64,000 bases of DNA from Streptomyces sp. NBC_00620 (GTDB taxonomy: Bacteria > Actinomycetota > Actinomycetes > Streptomycetales > Streptomycetaceae). The notes under the pieces were generated by a model. It was given only the letters and a program-made list of their open reading frames with translations, was not told where the DNA came from and did no database searches. The stretch covers positions 496,001 through 560,000 of the forward strand of contig NZ_JAPENY010000003.1 in the NCBI RefSeq assembly GCF_026341825.1, read 5' to 3'. Positions 34,153 through 42,927 of this stretch are shown piece by piece (position 1 is the stretch's first letter; each line of letters starts with the position of its first letter). A program made the translations under genes and the position numbers.

Positions 34153-35931
34153 ACATGCCGCACCCGGCCCCCTTCTTCACGCCCGATCCGGAGGCGGCGG
34201 CAACCAGCCGCATCGCGGACTTCACCCGGCGTCAAGGCATCGATGCCGGTGACTACGCCGCCCTGCACCACTGGTCGGTCACCGACCTGGAGGGCTTCTG
34301 GCGCGCGGTGTGGGAGTACTTCGACATCGACGCCGACACACCGTACGACCAGGTGCTGGCCGAGGAGACCATGCCCGGCGCCCACTGGTTCCCCGGCGCC
34401 ACCCTCAACTACGCCCACCACGCCCTGCGCAAACTCGCGGACGAGGAGGTGGCGATCATCGCCCTCGACGAGACCGGCTCCGGGTACGAGGTGACCGGCA
34501 AGCGGCTGCGTTCCCAGGTCGCCTCCGTCGCCGCCACCCTGCGCGACCTGGGTGTCGGCAAGGGCGACCGGGTCGTCGGCTACCTCCCCAACACCCCGCA
34601 CGCGATCGTGGCGTTCCTGGCCGCCGCAAGCCTGGGCGCCGTGTGGTCGGTGTGCGGGCAGGACTACGCCCCCCAGGCCGCCGCCGACCGCTTCGCCCAG
34701 CTCGAGCCCACCGTCCTGATCGCGGCCGACGGCTACCTCTTCAACGGCAGCACCCACGACCGCCGCGAGGCCGTCCTCGAACTGGCCTGCGCACTCCCGA
34801 CGTTGAAGGCGACCCTGCTGGTCGACCACGTGGGACTGCCCTGGCCCTCGCGGAACTACCCGTCGCTGGTGGTCCCGTGGGAGGACGCGTCCACCCGCAC
34901 CGAACAACTCTCCTGTGCCGCCGTACCGTTCGACCACCCGCTGTGGGTCGTCTTCTCCTCAGGGACGACCGGCCTGCCCAAGGGCATCGTGCACGGCCAC
35001 GGCGGCGTCCTCCTTGAGCACCTCAAGACCCTCGGCCTGCACTCGGACCTCGGCCCCGGCGACCGCCTCCTCTGGTACACCACCACCCACTGGATGATGT
35101 GGAACCTGGTCGCCTCCACGCTGCTCACCGGCGCGACCACCTGCACGTACGAAGGCAGCCCGGCGCCACTCACCCGCCCCGACGTGCTCTGGGAGCTGGC
35201 CGCCCGCCACCGTGTCACCGTCTTCGGCACCAGCCCCCAATACCTCCTCGGCATGGCCAAGTTCGGCATCGACCCGTCCGTACACGACCTGTCGTCCGTC
35301 CGCGTGGTCGGCTGCACCGGCTCCGCCCTGCCGGCCTCCGCCTACCCCTGGGTCCGCGACCACGTCGGCGAACGCGTCCTGCTCGCCTCGATCAGCGGCG
35401 GCACCGACATCGTCTCCGGCTTCGCCGGCAGCGCACCCACGACACCCGCCTGGGCGGGCGAGCTGTCCGCTCCCCACCTGGGCGTGGCCCTGGCCGCGTA
35501 CGACGCCGAGGGCGTCCCGGTCGTCGACCAGGTCGGCGAGCTGGTCGTCACCCGCCCGATGCCGTCGATGCCGCTGTCCTTCTGGAACGACCCCGACGGC
35601 AGCCGCTACCACGACGCCTACTTCTCCACCTACCCCGGCGTCTGGCGGCACGGCGACTGGATCACGTTCACGGGACACGGCTCGGTGATCGTCCAAGGAG
35701 GCGATCCGCATCGGCGCCTCCCCCCGCCACGTGCCCGACGAGATCCTCGAAGTCCCCGCCATCCCGCACACCCGCACGGGCAAGAAACTCGAAGTCCCCG
35801 TCAAACGCCTCCTGCAGGGCGCTCCGGTGGAGCAGGTAGTCAACCCGGCCGCGGTGGACGCCCCCGGCCTCATCGACTACTACGCCCGCCTGGGGGCCGA
35901 CCGCCGCGGACGGAGGAGCACGGAGGCCTGA
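34149..35931 (+). pseudogene. Acetoacetyl-CoA synthetase, internal deletion and frameshift
   Basis: The N-terminal part (34149 to about 35690) matches acetoacetate-CoA ligases, with the AMP-binding motif SSGTTGLPKGIVHGHGG near residues 270-286. Its frame runs off after GSVIVQGG. A +1 frame picks up at about 35704 with RIGASPRHVPDEILEVPAIP and the catalytic-lysine segment TGKKLEVPVKRLLQG, to a stop at 35931. Compared with the family (about 650 residues), about 65 residues are absent, including the hinge motif GRSD. Either copy is inactive. The frame-1 reading continues to 36746 as nonsense. Confidence 0.82.
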
Positions 35932-35972
35932 GGCCGGCACGGATCACCGGACGAAGGTGCGGGTACGACGGC

Positions 35973-36626
35973 TCAGTCGTCGGCCGCGGACTCAGCGGCC
36001 ACCGTCGGCGCGACAGCCTCGGCCACTGCCCGTGCCCGTTCCTGGGGCACCCCGGCCGCGATGAGTGTGGAAGTGGCGACCCGGACCCCGTCGTCCTCGA
36101 GACCCCCGGTGTTGACCGCCTCCAGGAACGCGACCGACATCGCTTCCAGCCCGGCGCTCAGCACGGCGGCCGGCAGATGCGTGTGGAAGACGCCGTCCCG
36201 CTGCCCACGCTCCAGAATGGCCGTGGCCTTCTCACGGGCCGGCGCGAGCACCTCGGCCACGCGTTCCGCGCCCAGGTCGCGCTGAGCCAGCGCCAGGAGC
36301 AGGCGGTAGCGGTCCCCCACGGGCCACAGCGAGAGCGAGAGGTGCGCGAGCGCCCGCTCGGCAGGCTCCGGTTCCGCGAGCCGCGCACCTGCCAGCGCGC
36401 TCCGAAGGGCCTCGGATGCCTCCTCGGCGAGCGCCTCCAGCAACGCCGCTCGCCCCGGAAAGTGGCCGAAGAGAGTACGTCGTACGACACCCGCGGCCTG
36501 TGCCAGTTCCTCCAGCGTGACGTCCGGGTTCCGCCCGAGTTCCCGGCGGGCCGTGGCCAGGATGCGCTCCCGATTGGCCCGCGAATTGCGTCGCAATGGC
36601 TCGCGGACAACGGGCTTGGCGGCCAC
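35973..36626 (-). CDS. TetR-family regulator (copy 2 of flanking pair)
   Basis: A 217-residue paralogue of the TetR at 28915: PVVREPLRRNSRANRERILA, GVVRRTLFGHFPGRAALLEA and SLWPVGDRYRLLLALAQRDL are nearly identical in both. ATG 36626 lies just before the shared KPVVREPLRR. It sits opposite the end of cluster A and ahead of cluster B. The near identity of the recognition helices suggests both bind the same operator type. Confidence 0.88.
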   Translation of the reverse strand: MAAKPVVREPLRRNSRANRERILATARRELGRNPDVTLEELAQAAGVVRRTLFGHFPGRAALLEALAEEASEALRSALAGARLAEPEPAERALAHLSLSLWPVGDRYRLLLALAQRDLGAERVAEVLAPAREKATAILERGQRDGVFHTHLPAAVLSAGLEAMSVAFLEAVNTGGLEDDGVRVATSTLIAAGVPQERARAVAEAVAPTVAAESAADD

Positions 36627-36717
36627 GGAAACCTCGATGGATCAGTGCGGGGAGCGGAGGACGGGGCTGGACGAAGGGCGCGGTCATTGTCGCACGGAGC
36701 ACATGTGTCGGGTTTGG

Positions 36718-37719
36718 TCAGTCGTCCGGGATGCCAGGGCCGCTGAGGGCGGGGACGGTGATCTCGGGGTGGGCGAGGGAGCGGGCGCCGAGCCGGAACT
36801 GGACGAGTTTGTCGATGATGGTCTGGCCTACGGGGGTGTGGCCCCAGACGCTGATGCCCTGGTGGGTGCTGGGCTGCCAGGTGTTCTCGTCGATGACGAC
36901 GGGGTTCCAGCCCACCTCCCACTCGAAGCCGGAGGGGGTGCGGGCGTAGTAGGAGAGTTCCTTGTCGTTGGTGTGCTGGCCGACCGACAGGGCCATGTCG
37001 AAGCCGAGTTCGTGCACGCGCTGGTAGCTGCGGGCGACGTCGTCGAGGGTGGCGGCCTGGATGTTGAGGTGCTGGACGCGGGTGCGGACGGGGTCGACCG
37101 GCAGGCCCCGGACGGCGGCGATCGCGATGGAGTGGTGGCGTTCATTGACGCGCAGGAAGCGGATCTTGAGCTTGACGCCGCTGATGGTCTCGTCGATGTA
37201 GTCGGTCAGGCGGGCGTCGAAGACGGTGTTGAAGTAGCCGCGGATCTGGGCCGGTCTGGTGGACGTGATCGCGATGTGGCCCATGCCGGAGTCGCCCGTA
37301 ACGAAGCCGGTGGCAAGCATGGTCAGGGGCTCCGCGGACTTCACCGGGGCGGTGTAGATCTCCTGCGTGATGCCCTTGGGGCCGGGGAAGCGCAGGAGGC
37401 GTTCGACACCGCGCAGCGTGGCCTCTTCGGGCGTGCCCTCGACGACGGGGACGCCGTGGGCGCGGATACGGGCCTCGATCCGTTCGAAGGTGGTGTGGTC
37501 GTCGATGTGCCAGCCGGTGGCGACGACGTCCTCGGCCGGGCCTCGCCGGAGGAGGAAGCGGCATTCCTGGTCGTCGAGGCGGAAGCGCATCAGGCCGGCG
37601 TCGAGGTCGTCACGGTGCATGCCGATGGCGTCGGTGCCGAAGCGGCGCCAGTCGGCGAAGCGGTCGGTCTCGATGACGACGTAACCGAGGTGGACCGAAC
37701 CGAAGACCGGAGTGTTCAT
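36718..37719 (-). CDS. Extradiol ring-cleavage dioxygenase (BphC/HsaC type)
   Basis: A 333-residue two-domain type I extradiol dioxygenase. The three iron ligands are clear: His148 (GHIAITS), His217 (QHLNIQA) and Glu268 (FEWEVGWN). The family signature is GFEWEVGWNPVV. It opens a 2,3-dihydroxylated aromatic ring meta to the hydroxyls. It is the last gene of a minus-strand operon with the C-C hydrolase and flavin hydroxylase, and its start overlaps the hydrolase stop (ATGA). Confidence 0.92.
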   Translation of the reverse strand: MNTPVFGSVHLGYVVIETDRFADWRRFGTDAIGMHRDDLDAGLMRFRLDDQECRFLLRRGPAEDVVATGWHIDDHTTFERIEARIRAHGVPVVEGTPEEATLRGVERLLRFPGPKGITQEIYTAPVKSAEPLTMLATGFVTGDSGMGHIAITSTRPAQIRGYFNTVFDARLTDYIDETISGVKLKIRFLRVNERHHSIAIAAVRGLPVDPVRTRVQHLNIQAATLDDVARSYQRVHELGFDMALSVGQHTNDKELSYYARTPSGFEWEVGWNPVVIDENTWQPSTHQGISVWGHTPVGQTIIDKLVQFRLGARSLAHPEITVPALSGPGIPDD

Positions 37720-38588
37720 CGACGGCCCGCCAGGAAGTCGGCGCACAGCCGGTTGAAGAGCTCGGCACGTTCGAACTGCACCCAGTGCCCGGTGTTGGCC
37801 ACCAGGTAGAGGTCGCAGTTGGGCATCCGGTCGGCCAGCATGGCCGCACCGCCGGGCCGGTTGACCCTGTCCTCGGCGCCCCACAGGACCAGGGTCGGCA
37901 CCGGCAGGCGGGCGAGGCGTGGATCACGGGTGAAGTCCATCTTCCAGAGGGTGCGCAGCGCGTTCGGGCCGGAGGGGCGGCGCAGTGGCGGGGCCGCGAC
38001 GACCTCGGGGTCGATGCTGGCCTCGTAGCGTGCGTCGATGACCGAGTCCGGTACGTCGGCGGCGTTGAAGACCAGGTGGTTGCGGATGAACTTCTCCAGC
38101 TTCAGCCTCGAAGGACCGTCACCGGAGTAGTAGTTGAGCAGGCCGTTGAGGCCAGGCGTGGGCAGGGCACGGGTGGTTCCGATGCCGCCGGGGCCCATGA
38201 GGACCATGCGGTCGACCCGGTCGGGGGTGTCCAGGGCCAGGCGCAGGGCGCAGGCACCGCCGTAGGAGTTGCCCACCAAGTGGGCCTTCTCCAGGCCGAG
38301 TTGATCGAGCAGACCTCGGATGCTGTCGGCGAGGTACCCGAACGGGTCGGCGGCGCCGACGCCCTTGGTGCTGCGTCCGTAGCCGGGCAGGTCGGGCACG
38401 ATGACCCGGTACTCCTTCGCCAGCGCGGCGATGTTGCGGGCGTAGTTGGAGACTCCGGAGGCACCGGGGCCGCCGCCGTGCAGGAGCAGCACGGGCGGTC
38501 CGTCACCGGTCTCGGCTACGAAGATCTTCTTGCCGGCGACGTCGAGCAACGACTCCCGCATCGACGGCAGTTCGGTGTACGTGGTCAT
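37716..38588 (-). CDS. mhpC: Meta-cleavage C-C bond hydrolase (alpha/beta fold)
   Basis: A 290-residue alpha/beta hydrolase of the MhpC/BphD/HsaD group. The oxyanion region is LLLHGGGPGASGVSNY; Ser108 is in GNSYGG. The aspartate is in LVLWGAEDRVN and the histidine in ANTGHWVQ. It cleaves the C5-C6 bond of the ring-opening product, giving a 2-hydroxypentadienoate. ATG 38588 has GAGG upstream. It lies between the dioxygenase and the hydroxylase genes, 8 bases after the latter. Confidence 0.9.
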   Translation of the reverse strand: MTTYTELPSMRESLLDVAGKKIFVAETGDGPPVLLLHGGGPGASGVSNYARNIAALAKEYRVIVPDLPGYGRSTKGVGAADPFGYLADSIRGLLDQLGLEKAHLVGNSYGGACALRLALDTPDRVDRMVLMGPGGIGTTRALPTPGLNGLLNYYSGDGPSRLKLEKFIRNHLVFNAADVPDSVIDARYEASIDPEVVAAPPLRRPSGPNALRTLWKMDFTRDPRLARLPVPTLVLWGAEDRVNRPGGAAMLADRMPNCDLYLVANTGHWVQFERAELFNRLCADFLAGRR

Positions 38589-38596
38589 GGTGGTCC

Positions 38597-40174
38597 TCAC
38601 TGGGCGGTGGCGGCGGGGGTCGGGTGCGGTGCCGGGGCGAATCCGGCCGGGGGCGGCGGGAGTTGGGCGCCCGAAGGGGCGGCGGCGTAGACGTAGGCGT
38701 CCGGGCGCAGGGCGAGTACGGCGGCGCGGTGCTCGGCCATCCAGGCCAGCAGGACGCCGTCGCTGTCGACGACGGTGCCCTCGGCCGGGCGGGACCCGGC
38801 GGGCGTGACGGTGAGCGCCGGGAGCCCGAGGCGGTCCCAGGCAAGCTGGGGTGTGGCGGATCCCGCGTGCAGGAGCAGCCAGTTGCCGCCGAGCGCGTCG
38901 TCCAGCCGGACCCGTACGCCGTCGGGCCCGGTCACCCACGGCTGGGGCACCTGGCGGCCGGACGCCTTGGTGCGGGGTCGGGCCTGCAGTCCGTCGGCGT
39001 AGTGGGCGACGGGTATCCAGCGCGAGTCCTGGAGCCAGTTGCCGAAGCCCGGCACATGGTTCAGGGCACGCAGCGCGGAGTCACGGACCCGGGTGACGGG
39101 CAGGCGTCGTTCGGTGATGATCCGCCCGACGAAGGCCGCCCGCTTGGTGATCTCCTTGACGTGGGGCTTGCGCTCGGTCTCGTAGCTGTAGAGCACGGTC
39201 TCGGGCAGTTCGCCGCGCAGCACGGAGTCGAGCTTCCAGCACAGGTTGGCCGCGTCACGCACGCCGGCGGCCATGCCCTGGCCGATCCACGGCGGCATGG
39301 CGTGGGCGGCGTCACCGGCGAGGAAGACCCTGCCGACCCGGAAGCGGGAGGCGAAGCGCACGTGGTGGCTGTAGACGGTGGCCCGCAGGATCTTGATGTT
39401 GTCCCGGCCGATCCCGTACCGGGAGACCAGCCCGTACACGGCGTCGTCGGTGGTCAGATACGTCTCGTCGTCGCCCGGCAGGATCGGGAACTCCCAGCGG
39501 TGGTGCCCGAGCGGGGTCGGGCAGTCGACGGCGGGCCGGGCCGGGTCGCAGCGGAAGCGCAGCCGGTCGTGGTCCGGCCACGGCTTCAGCATCTCGGTGT
39601 CGATGACCACCCAGCGGTCCTCGTAGGTTCGGCCCTCGTAGCCGATGTTCAGCTGCGCGCGGGTGAGGCTGGAGCCGCCGTCGGCCGCGATCACGTACGA
39701 GGCGCGCAGCCGTCGTACGGAGTCGTCGGCACCGGCCACGGTCAGTTCGCACCCGTGGGCGTCCTCGCGCAGCCGCAGGCACTCGTGCCGCAGCAGGATC
39801 TCCACGTTCGGGTAGCGGCCGACTCCGTCACGCAGGACCTGTTCCAGCGCGGGCTGATAGATGAACATCTGCGGCGGATGCCCGTGTCCGCGCGGGGTGG
39901 GGTGCGCACTGAGGAAGGGTCGGCCGCGCGCGTCGACGAAGTCGAGGGGCCGCTCGGCCAGCATGTCCTGCTTCAGCCGGTCGGCCAGACCGGTGCGCTG
40001 CCAGATCCGTAGGACCTCCTCGTCGGTGGAGATCGCGCGGGCGCGGGTGTAGATCTCGGCGTCGCGTTCCACGACGACCACCCGTAGGCCCATCGCCCCC
40101 AACAGGTTCGCCGCGGTGACGCCCGTGGGGCCGTATCCGATCACCGCCACGTCATAGGCACTGTCTTCGCGCAC
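38597..40174 (-). CDS. FAD-dependent aromatic hydroxylase (MhpA type)
   Basis: A 525-residue group A flavoprotein monooxygenase. FAD motifs are VAVIGYGPTGVTAANLLGAM at the start and LAGDAAHAMPPWIGQGMAAG in the middle, with the usual C-terminal thioredoxin-like domain. It resembles 3-(3-hydroxyphenyl)propionate hydroxylases, which make the 2,3-dihydroxy compound used by extradiol dioxygenases. GTG 40174 has GAGGTGG in front. It is the first gene of the minus operon, divergent from the TetR at 40309. Confidence 0.9.
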   Translation of the reverse strand: MREDSAYDVAVIGYGPTGVTAANLLGAMGLRVVVVERDAEIYTRARAISTDEEVLRIWQRTGLADRLKQDMLAERPLDFVDARGRPFLSAHPTPRGHGHPPQMFIYQPALEQVLRDGVGRYPNVEILLRHECLRLREDAHGCELTVAGADDSVRRLRASYVIAADGGSSLTRAQLNIGYEGRTYEDRWVVIDTEMLKPWPDHDRLRFRCDPARPAVDCPTPLGHHRWEFPILPGDDETYLTTDDAVYGLVSRYGIGRDNIKILRATVYSHHVRFASRFRVGRVFLAGDAAHAMPPWIGQGMAAGVRDAANLCWKLDSVLRGELPETVLYSYETERKPHVKEITKRAAFVGRIITERRLPVTRVRDSALRALNHVPGFGNWLQDSRWIPVAHYADGLQARPRTKASGRQVPQPWVTGPDGVRVRLDDALGGNWLLLHAGSATPQLAWDRLGLPALTVTPAGSRPAEGTVVDSDGVLLAWMAEHRAAVLALRPDAYVYAAAPSGAQLPPPPAGFAPAPHPTPAATAQ

Positions 40175-40222
40175 CGGGCCACCTCACTGTCGCCGTCGAC
40201 ATGTCTGGTCGTCATGCTTGCT

Positions 40223-40254
40223 GTAGCGTTTACTGCAATTGGAACGACCGCTAC
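40223..40254. promoter_or_regulatory. Inverted repeat between divergent cluster B operons
   Basis: GTAGCG (40223-40228) and CGCTAC (40249-40254) form an inverted repeat with 20 bases between, in the 134-base gap between the hydroxylase start (40174) and the TetR start (40309). A likely operator for that TetR protein. Confidence 0.5.
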
Positions 40255-40308
40255 GGTAAGCTCGGCGCAGCAGACGGTCAAGCGCCGGACACGACGGAGG
40301 ACACCCAC

Positions 40309-40941
40309 ATGACCAAGCCGCAGCCGACACGCAGGAAGCGCGCCAACGGCGTGGAATCGCGGCAGCGCATCCTCGACGCCACGGTGGAGATCGCGGGCGA
40401 ACGCGGTTACGAGGGCACGTCCATCGCGGCGGTCAGCGCCAAGTGCGGGCTGCCGGCCAGCTCGATCTACTGGCACTTCAAGGACAAGGACGACCTGATC
40501 GGCGCGGTGATCGAGCGCAGCTTCGAGAGCTGGCTCGCGGCGGTGGAGTTGCCGGGCGAGGAGAGCGGTACGCCGCTGGAGCGGGCCACGAGTATGGCGG
40601 CGAACGTGGCCAAGTCACTCGTCGACGCCCCGGACTTCCTGCGCCTCGGGCTGATGCTCGCCCTGGAGCGGCGCCCCACGGAGCCCCGGGGCCGCACGGT
40701 GTTCCTCCAGGTCCGCGAGATCGCCAACCAGAAGATCCAGGAAGTCGTCGAGGACCTCTTCCCGGATCTCGACGAGGACTCCGTCCACACCCTCACCACC
40801 TACGCCGTCGCCGGGGCCGACGGGCTGTTCGTACAGCGCGAGATCAACGGTGACGCCGTCGACCTGATGGCCCTGTTCGAACTCCACGCCCAGCTGGTCT
40901 ACGACGCGGCCACCCGCATGGCAGCAAGGAGCAAGGGATGA
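40309..40941 (+). CDS. TetR-family regulator of cluster B
   Basis: A 210-residue regulator. The helix-turn-helix lies in SRQRILDATVEIAGERGYEG and AVSAKCGLPASSIYWHFKDK. The C-terminal domain contains LGLMLALERRPTEPRGRTVF. ATG 40309 has CGGAGG upstream. The stop overlaps the start of the hydratase gene (ATGA). It is divergent from the hydroxylase operon and probably regulates both directions. Confidence 0.88.
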   Translation: MTKPQPTRRKRANGVESRQRILDATVEIAGERGYEGTSIAAVSAKCGLPASSIYWHFKDKDDLIGAVIERSFESWLAAVELPGEESGTPLERATSMAANVAKSLVDAPDFLRLGLMLALERRPTEPRGRTVFLQVREIANQKIQEVVEDLFPDLDEDSVHTLTTYAVAGADGLFVQREINGDAVDLMALFELHAQLVYDAATRMAARSKG

Positions 40942-41726
40942 CCCTGACCGAGCGACAACGCGAGGAAGCCGCCCGGCTGCTGCGCGAGGCCGAGCACCAC
41001 GTGGCACCGGTCGACCCGCTGTCGGCACTGCTGCCCGGCCTGGACCTGGCCGACGCCTACACCGTCCAGCGGGACAACATCGCCCGGCGTCTCGCCGACG
41101 GCGCCACCGTCATCGGCCACAAGGTCGGCCTGACCGCGGCCGCGATGCGGCAGCTCCTCGGCGTCGACGAGCCCGACTTCGGCCATCTCCTTGACGACAT
41201 GGTCCACCGCGACGGCGCAGCGGTCCGCGCGGCGCGCTACTGCGCCCCGCGCATCGAGCCGGAGATCTGCTTCCGCCTCGCCCGGCCCCTCCGCGGTCCC
41301 GGCGTCACCATCGCGGACGTGCTGGCCGCCACCGACGCGGTCGCGCCCGCCCTGGAGATCGTCGACAGCCGGATCCGCGACTGGAGAATCACCCTGGTCG
41401 ACACGGTCGCCGACAACGCCAGCTCGGCGGGGATCGTCTACGGTGCCTGGACGCCGCCGGCCGACGCGCCCGATCTCGCCGCCGTCACCGTCGATCTGGC
41501 CGTCGACGGCGAGCACGTCGCGGCGGGCAGCGGTTCGGAGGTCCTGGGCCATCCCGCCGCCGCGGTCGCCTGGCTGGCCAACACCCTCGCTGCCTTCGGC
41601 ACCGCCCTGGAGCCGGGACACCTGGTGCTGCCCGGCGCCATGACCACCGCCCCCTTCGTCCACGCCGGCCAGAAGATCGAGGCACGCTTCAGCGGCCTCG
41701 GGCCGGTGTCGGTGACGTTCGTCTGA
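40938..41726 (+). CDS. mhpD: 2-keto-4-pentenoate hydratase
   Basis: A 262-residue MhpD-type hydratase. Hallmarks are GHKVGLTAAAMRQLLGVDEP, then RIEPEICFRLARPL with the metal ligands, and ALEIVDSRIRDW. It adds water to 2-hydroxypenta-2,4-dienoate to give 4-hydroxy-2-oxovalerate, the substrate of the aldolase at 42924. It overlaps the TetR gene by 4 bases. The next gene of the pathway is 241 bases downstream, past a dispersed repeat. Confidence 0.92.
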   Translation: MTLTERQREEAARLLREAEHHVAPVDPLSALLPGLDLADAYTVQRDNIARRLADGATVIGHKVGLTAAAMRQLLGVDEPDFGHLLDDMVHRDGAAVRAARYCAPRIEPEICFRLARPLRGPGVTIADVLAATDAVAPALEIVDSRIRDWRITLVDTVADNASSAGIVYGAWTPPADAPDLAAVTVDLAVDGEHVAAGSGSEVLGHPAAAVAWLANTLAAFGTALEPGHLVLPGAMTTAPFVHAGQKIEARFSGLGPVSVTFV

Positions 41727-41765
41727 CCGGCCGCTTTCCCCACCTGCCCGTCTCCGTCTGCCCCG

Positions 41766-41912
41766 GCATTTCCAGCCCACGCAGCATTTCCGGCCCGTCC
41801 GGCGTTTCCAGCCCGTCCGGCGTTTGAGGACAAGGCCCCTTCAGGGCCGAAGCGGGGGCCCGGGGGCGCAGCCCCCAGGGATGGGACGGGCAAGGGCGGC
41901 GGGGGCGAAGAA
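41766..41912. repeat. Streptomyces dispersed intergenic repeat
   Basis: An 18-base unit is repeated: GCATTTCCAGCCCACGCA (41766), GCATTTCCGGCCCGTCCG (41784), GCGTTTCCAGCCCGTCCG (41802), then GCGTTTGAGG. This runs into a hairpin-rich part (GGCCCCTTCAGGGCC, then GGGGGCGCAGCCCCC near 41859-41877). I recognise this as a family commonly scattered between genes in Streptomyces chromosomes. It separates mhpD from mhpF. Confidence 0.75.
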
Positions 41913-41967
41913 GATCCCACCCGCACCCGCACGCCGACCCGAACCACCCGCCCGAGGAGAACCCCGC

Positions 41968-42927
41968 ATGCCTCCCACCCCCGCCCCCTGGCCGGTCGCC
42001 GTCATCGGCTCCGGCAACATCGGTACCGACCTGATGCTCAAGATCCTTCGAGGTTCCGGCGCGCTCACCATGGCTGCGATGGCCGGTATCGACCCCGCCT
42101 CCGACGGCCTGGCCCGCGCCCGCCGCCTGGGCATCGCCACCACAGCCGACGGCATCGAAGGACTCCTCGCCCTGCCCCAATTCGCGGACGTCGAGCTGGT
42201 CTTCGACGCCACCTCCGCCACTGCCCACCGGGCGAACTGGGCCAAGCTGGAGCCCACCGGCGTTCGAGTCCTCGACCTGACCCCTGCCGCGATCGGTCCT
42301 TACTGCGTGCCCGTGGTCAACCTCGACGCCCACCTCGACGCCCCGAACCTGAACATGGTCACCTGCGGCGGCCAGGCCACCGTCCCCATAGCCGCCGCCG
42401 TCGCCCAAGTCGCCCCCGTCGCCTACGCGGAGATCGTCTCCTCCATCGCCGCCCGCTCCGCAGGACCCGGCACCCGCGCCAACATCGACGAGTTCACCGA
42501 GACCACGTCACGAGCTCTGCGTGAAGTCGCCGGGGCCCGGCGGAGCAAGGCCGTGATCGTCCTCAACCCGGCCGAGCCGCCGCTGCTCATGCGCAACACC
42601 GTGTACTGCCTGGTCGACGGCGACTGCGACCACGCCCAGATCGAGAACAGCATCCTGGCCATGGCGGACAAGGTGCGCGCGTACGTGCCGGGTTACCGGC
42701 TCAGGCAGAGGGTCCAGTTCGACACGCACGGCCCGGACAACCCCCTGCACATCCCGCAGACGGGCAGGTTCACCGGCACCAAGGTCACCGTGATGCTCGA
42801 AGTCACCGGCGCCGCCGACTACTTGCCCGCGTACGCCGGGAACCTCGACATCATGAGCTCCGCGGCCGTCGCCGCCGCGGAGCGCATCGCCCAGCACGCC
42901 CTGACCACCGCGGGAGCCGTCCGATGA
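41968..42927 (+). CDS. mhpF: Acetaldehyde dehydrogenase (acylating)
   Basis: A 319-residue MhpF/BphJ-type enzyme. The NAD motif VIGSGNIGTDLMLK is at the N-terminus and the catalytic Cys133 is in NMVTCGGQATVP. It turns acetaldehyde from the aldolase into acetyl-CoA and acts as a complex with it, channelling the aldehyde. ATG 41968 has GAGGAGA upstream. The stop overlaps the aldolase start (ATGA). Confidence 0.94.
   Translation: MPPTPAPWPVAVIGSGNIGTDLMLKILRGSGALTMAAMAGIDPASDGLARARRLGIATTADGIEGLLALPQFADVELVFDATSATAHRANWAKLEPTGVRVLDLTPAAIGPYCVPVVNLDAHLDAPNLNMVTCGGQATVPIAAAVAQVAPVAYAEIVSSIAARSAGPGTRANIDEFTETTSRALREVAGARRSKAVIVLNPAEPPLLMRNTVYCLVDGDCDHAQIENSILAMADKVRAYVPGYRLRQRVQFDTHGPDNPLHIPQTGRFTGTKVTVMLEVTGAADYLPAYAGNLDIMSSAAVAAAERIAQHALTTAGAVR

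Noticed and set aside
35690..35720. Programmed ribosomal frameshift in the synthetase gene
   Set aside because: About 65 conserved residues are absent at the junction, so frameshifting could not restore the protein, and there is no slippery sequence.
34149..36746. 865-residue reading of the synthetase gene as a fusion protein
   Set aside because: After about residue 514 the translation is out of frame with the true C-terminus and overlaps the TetR gene on the other strand. A deletion plus frameshift explains it better.
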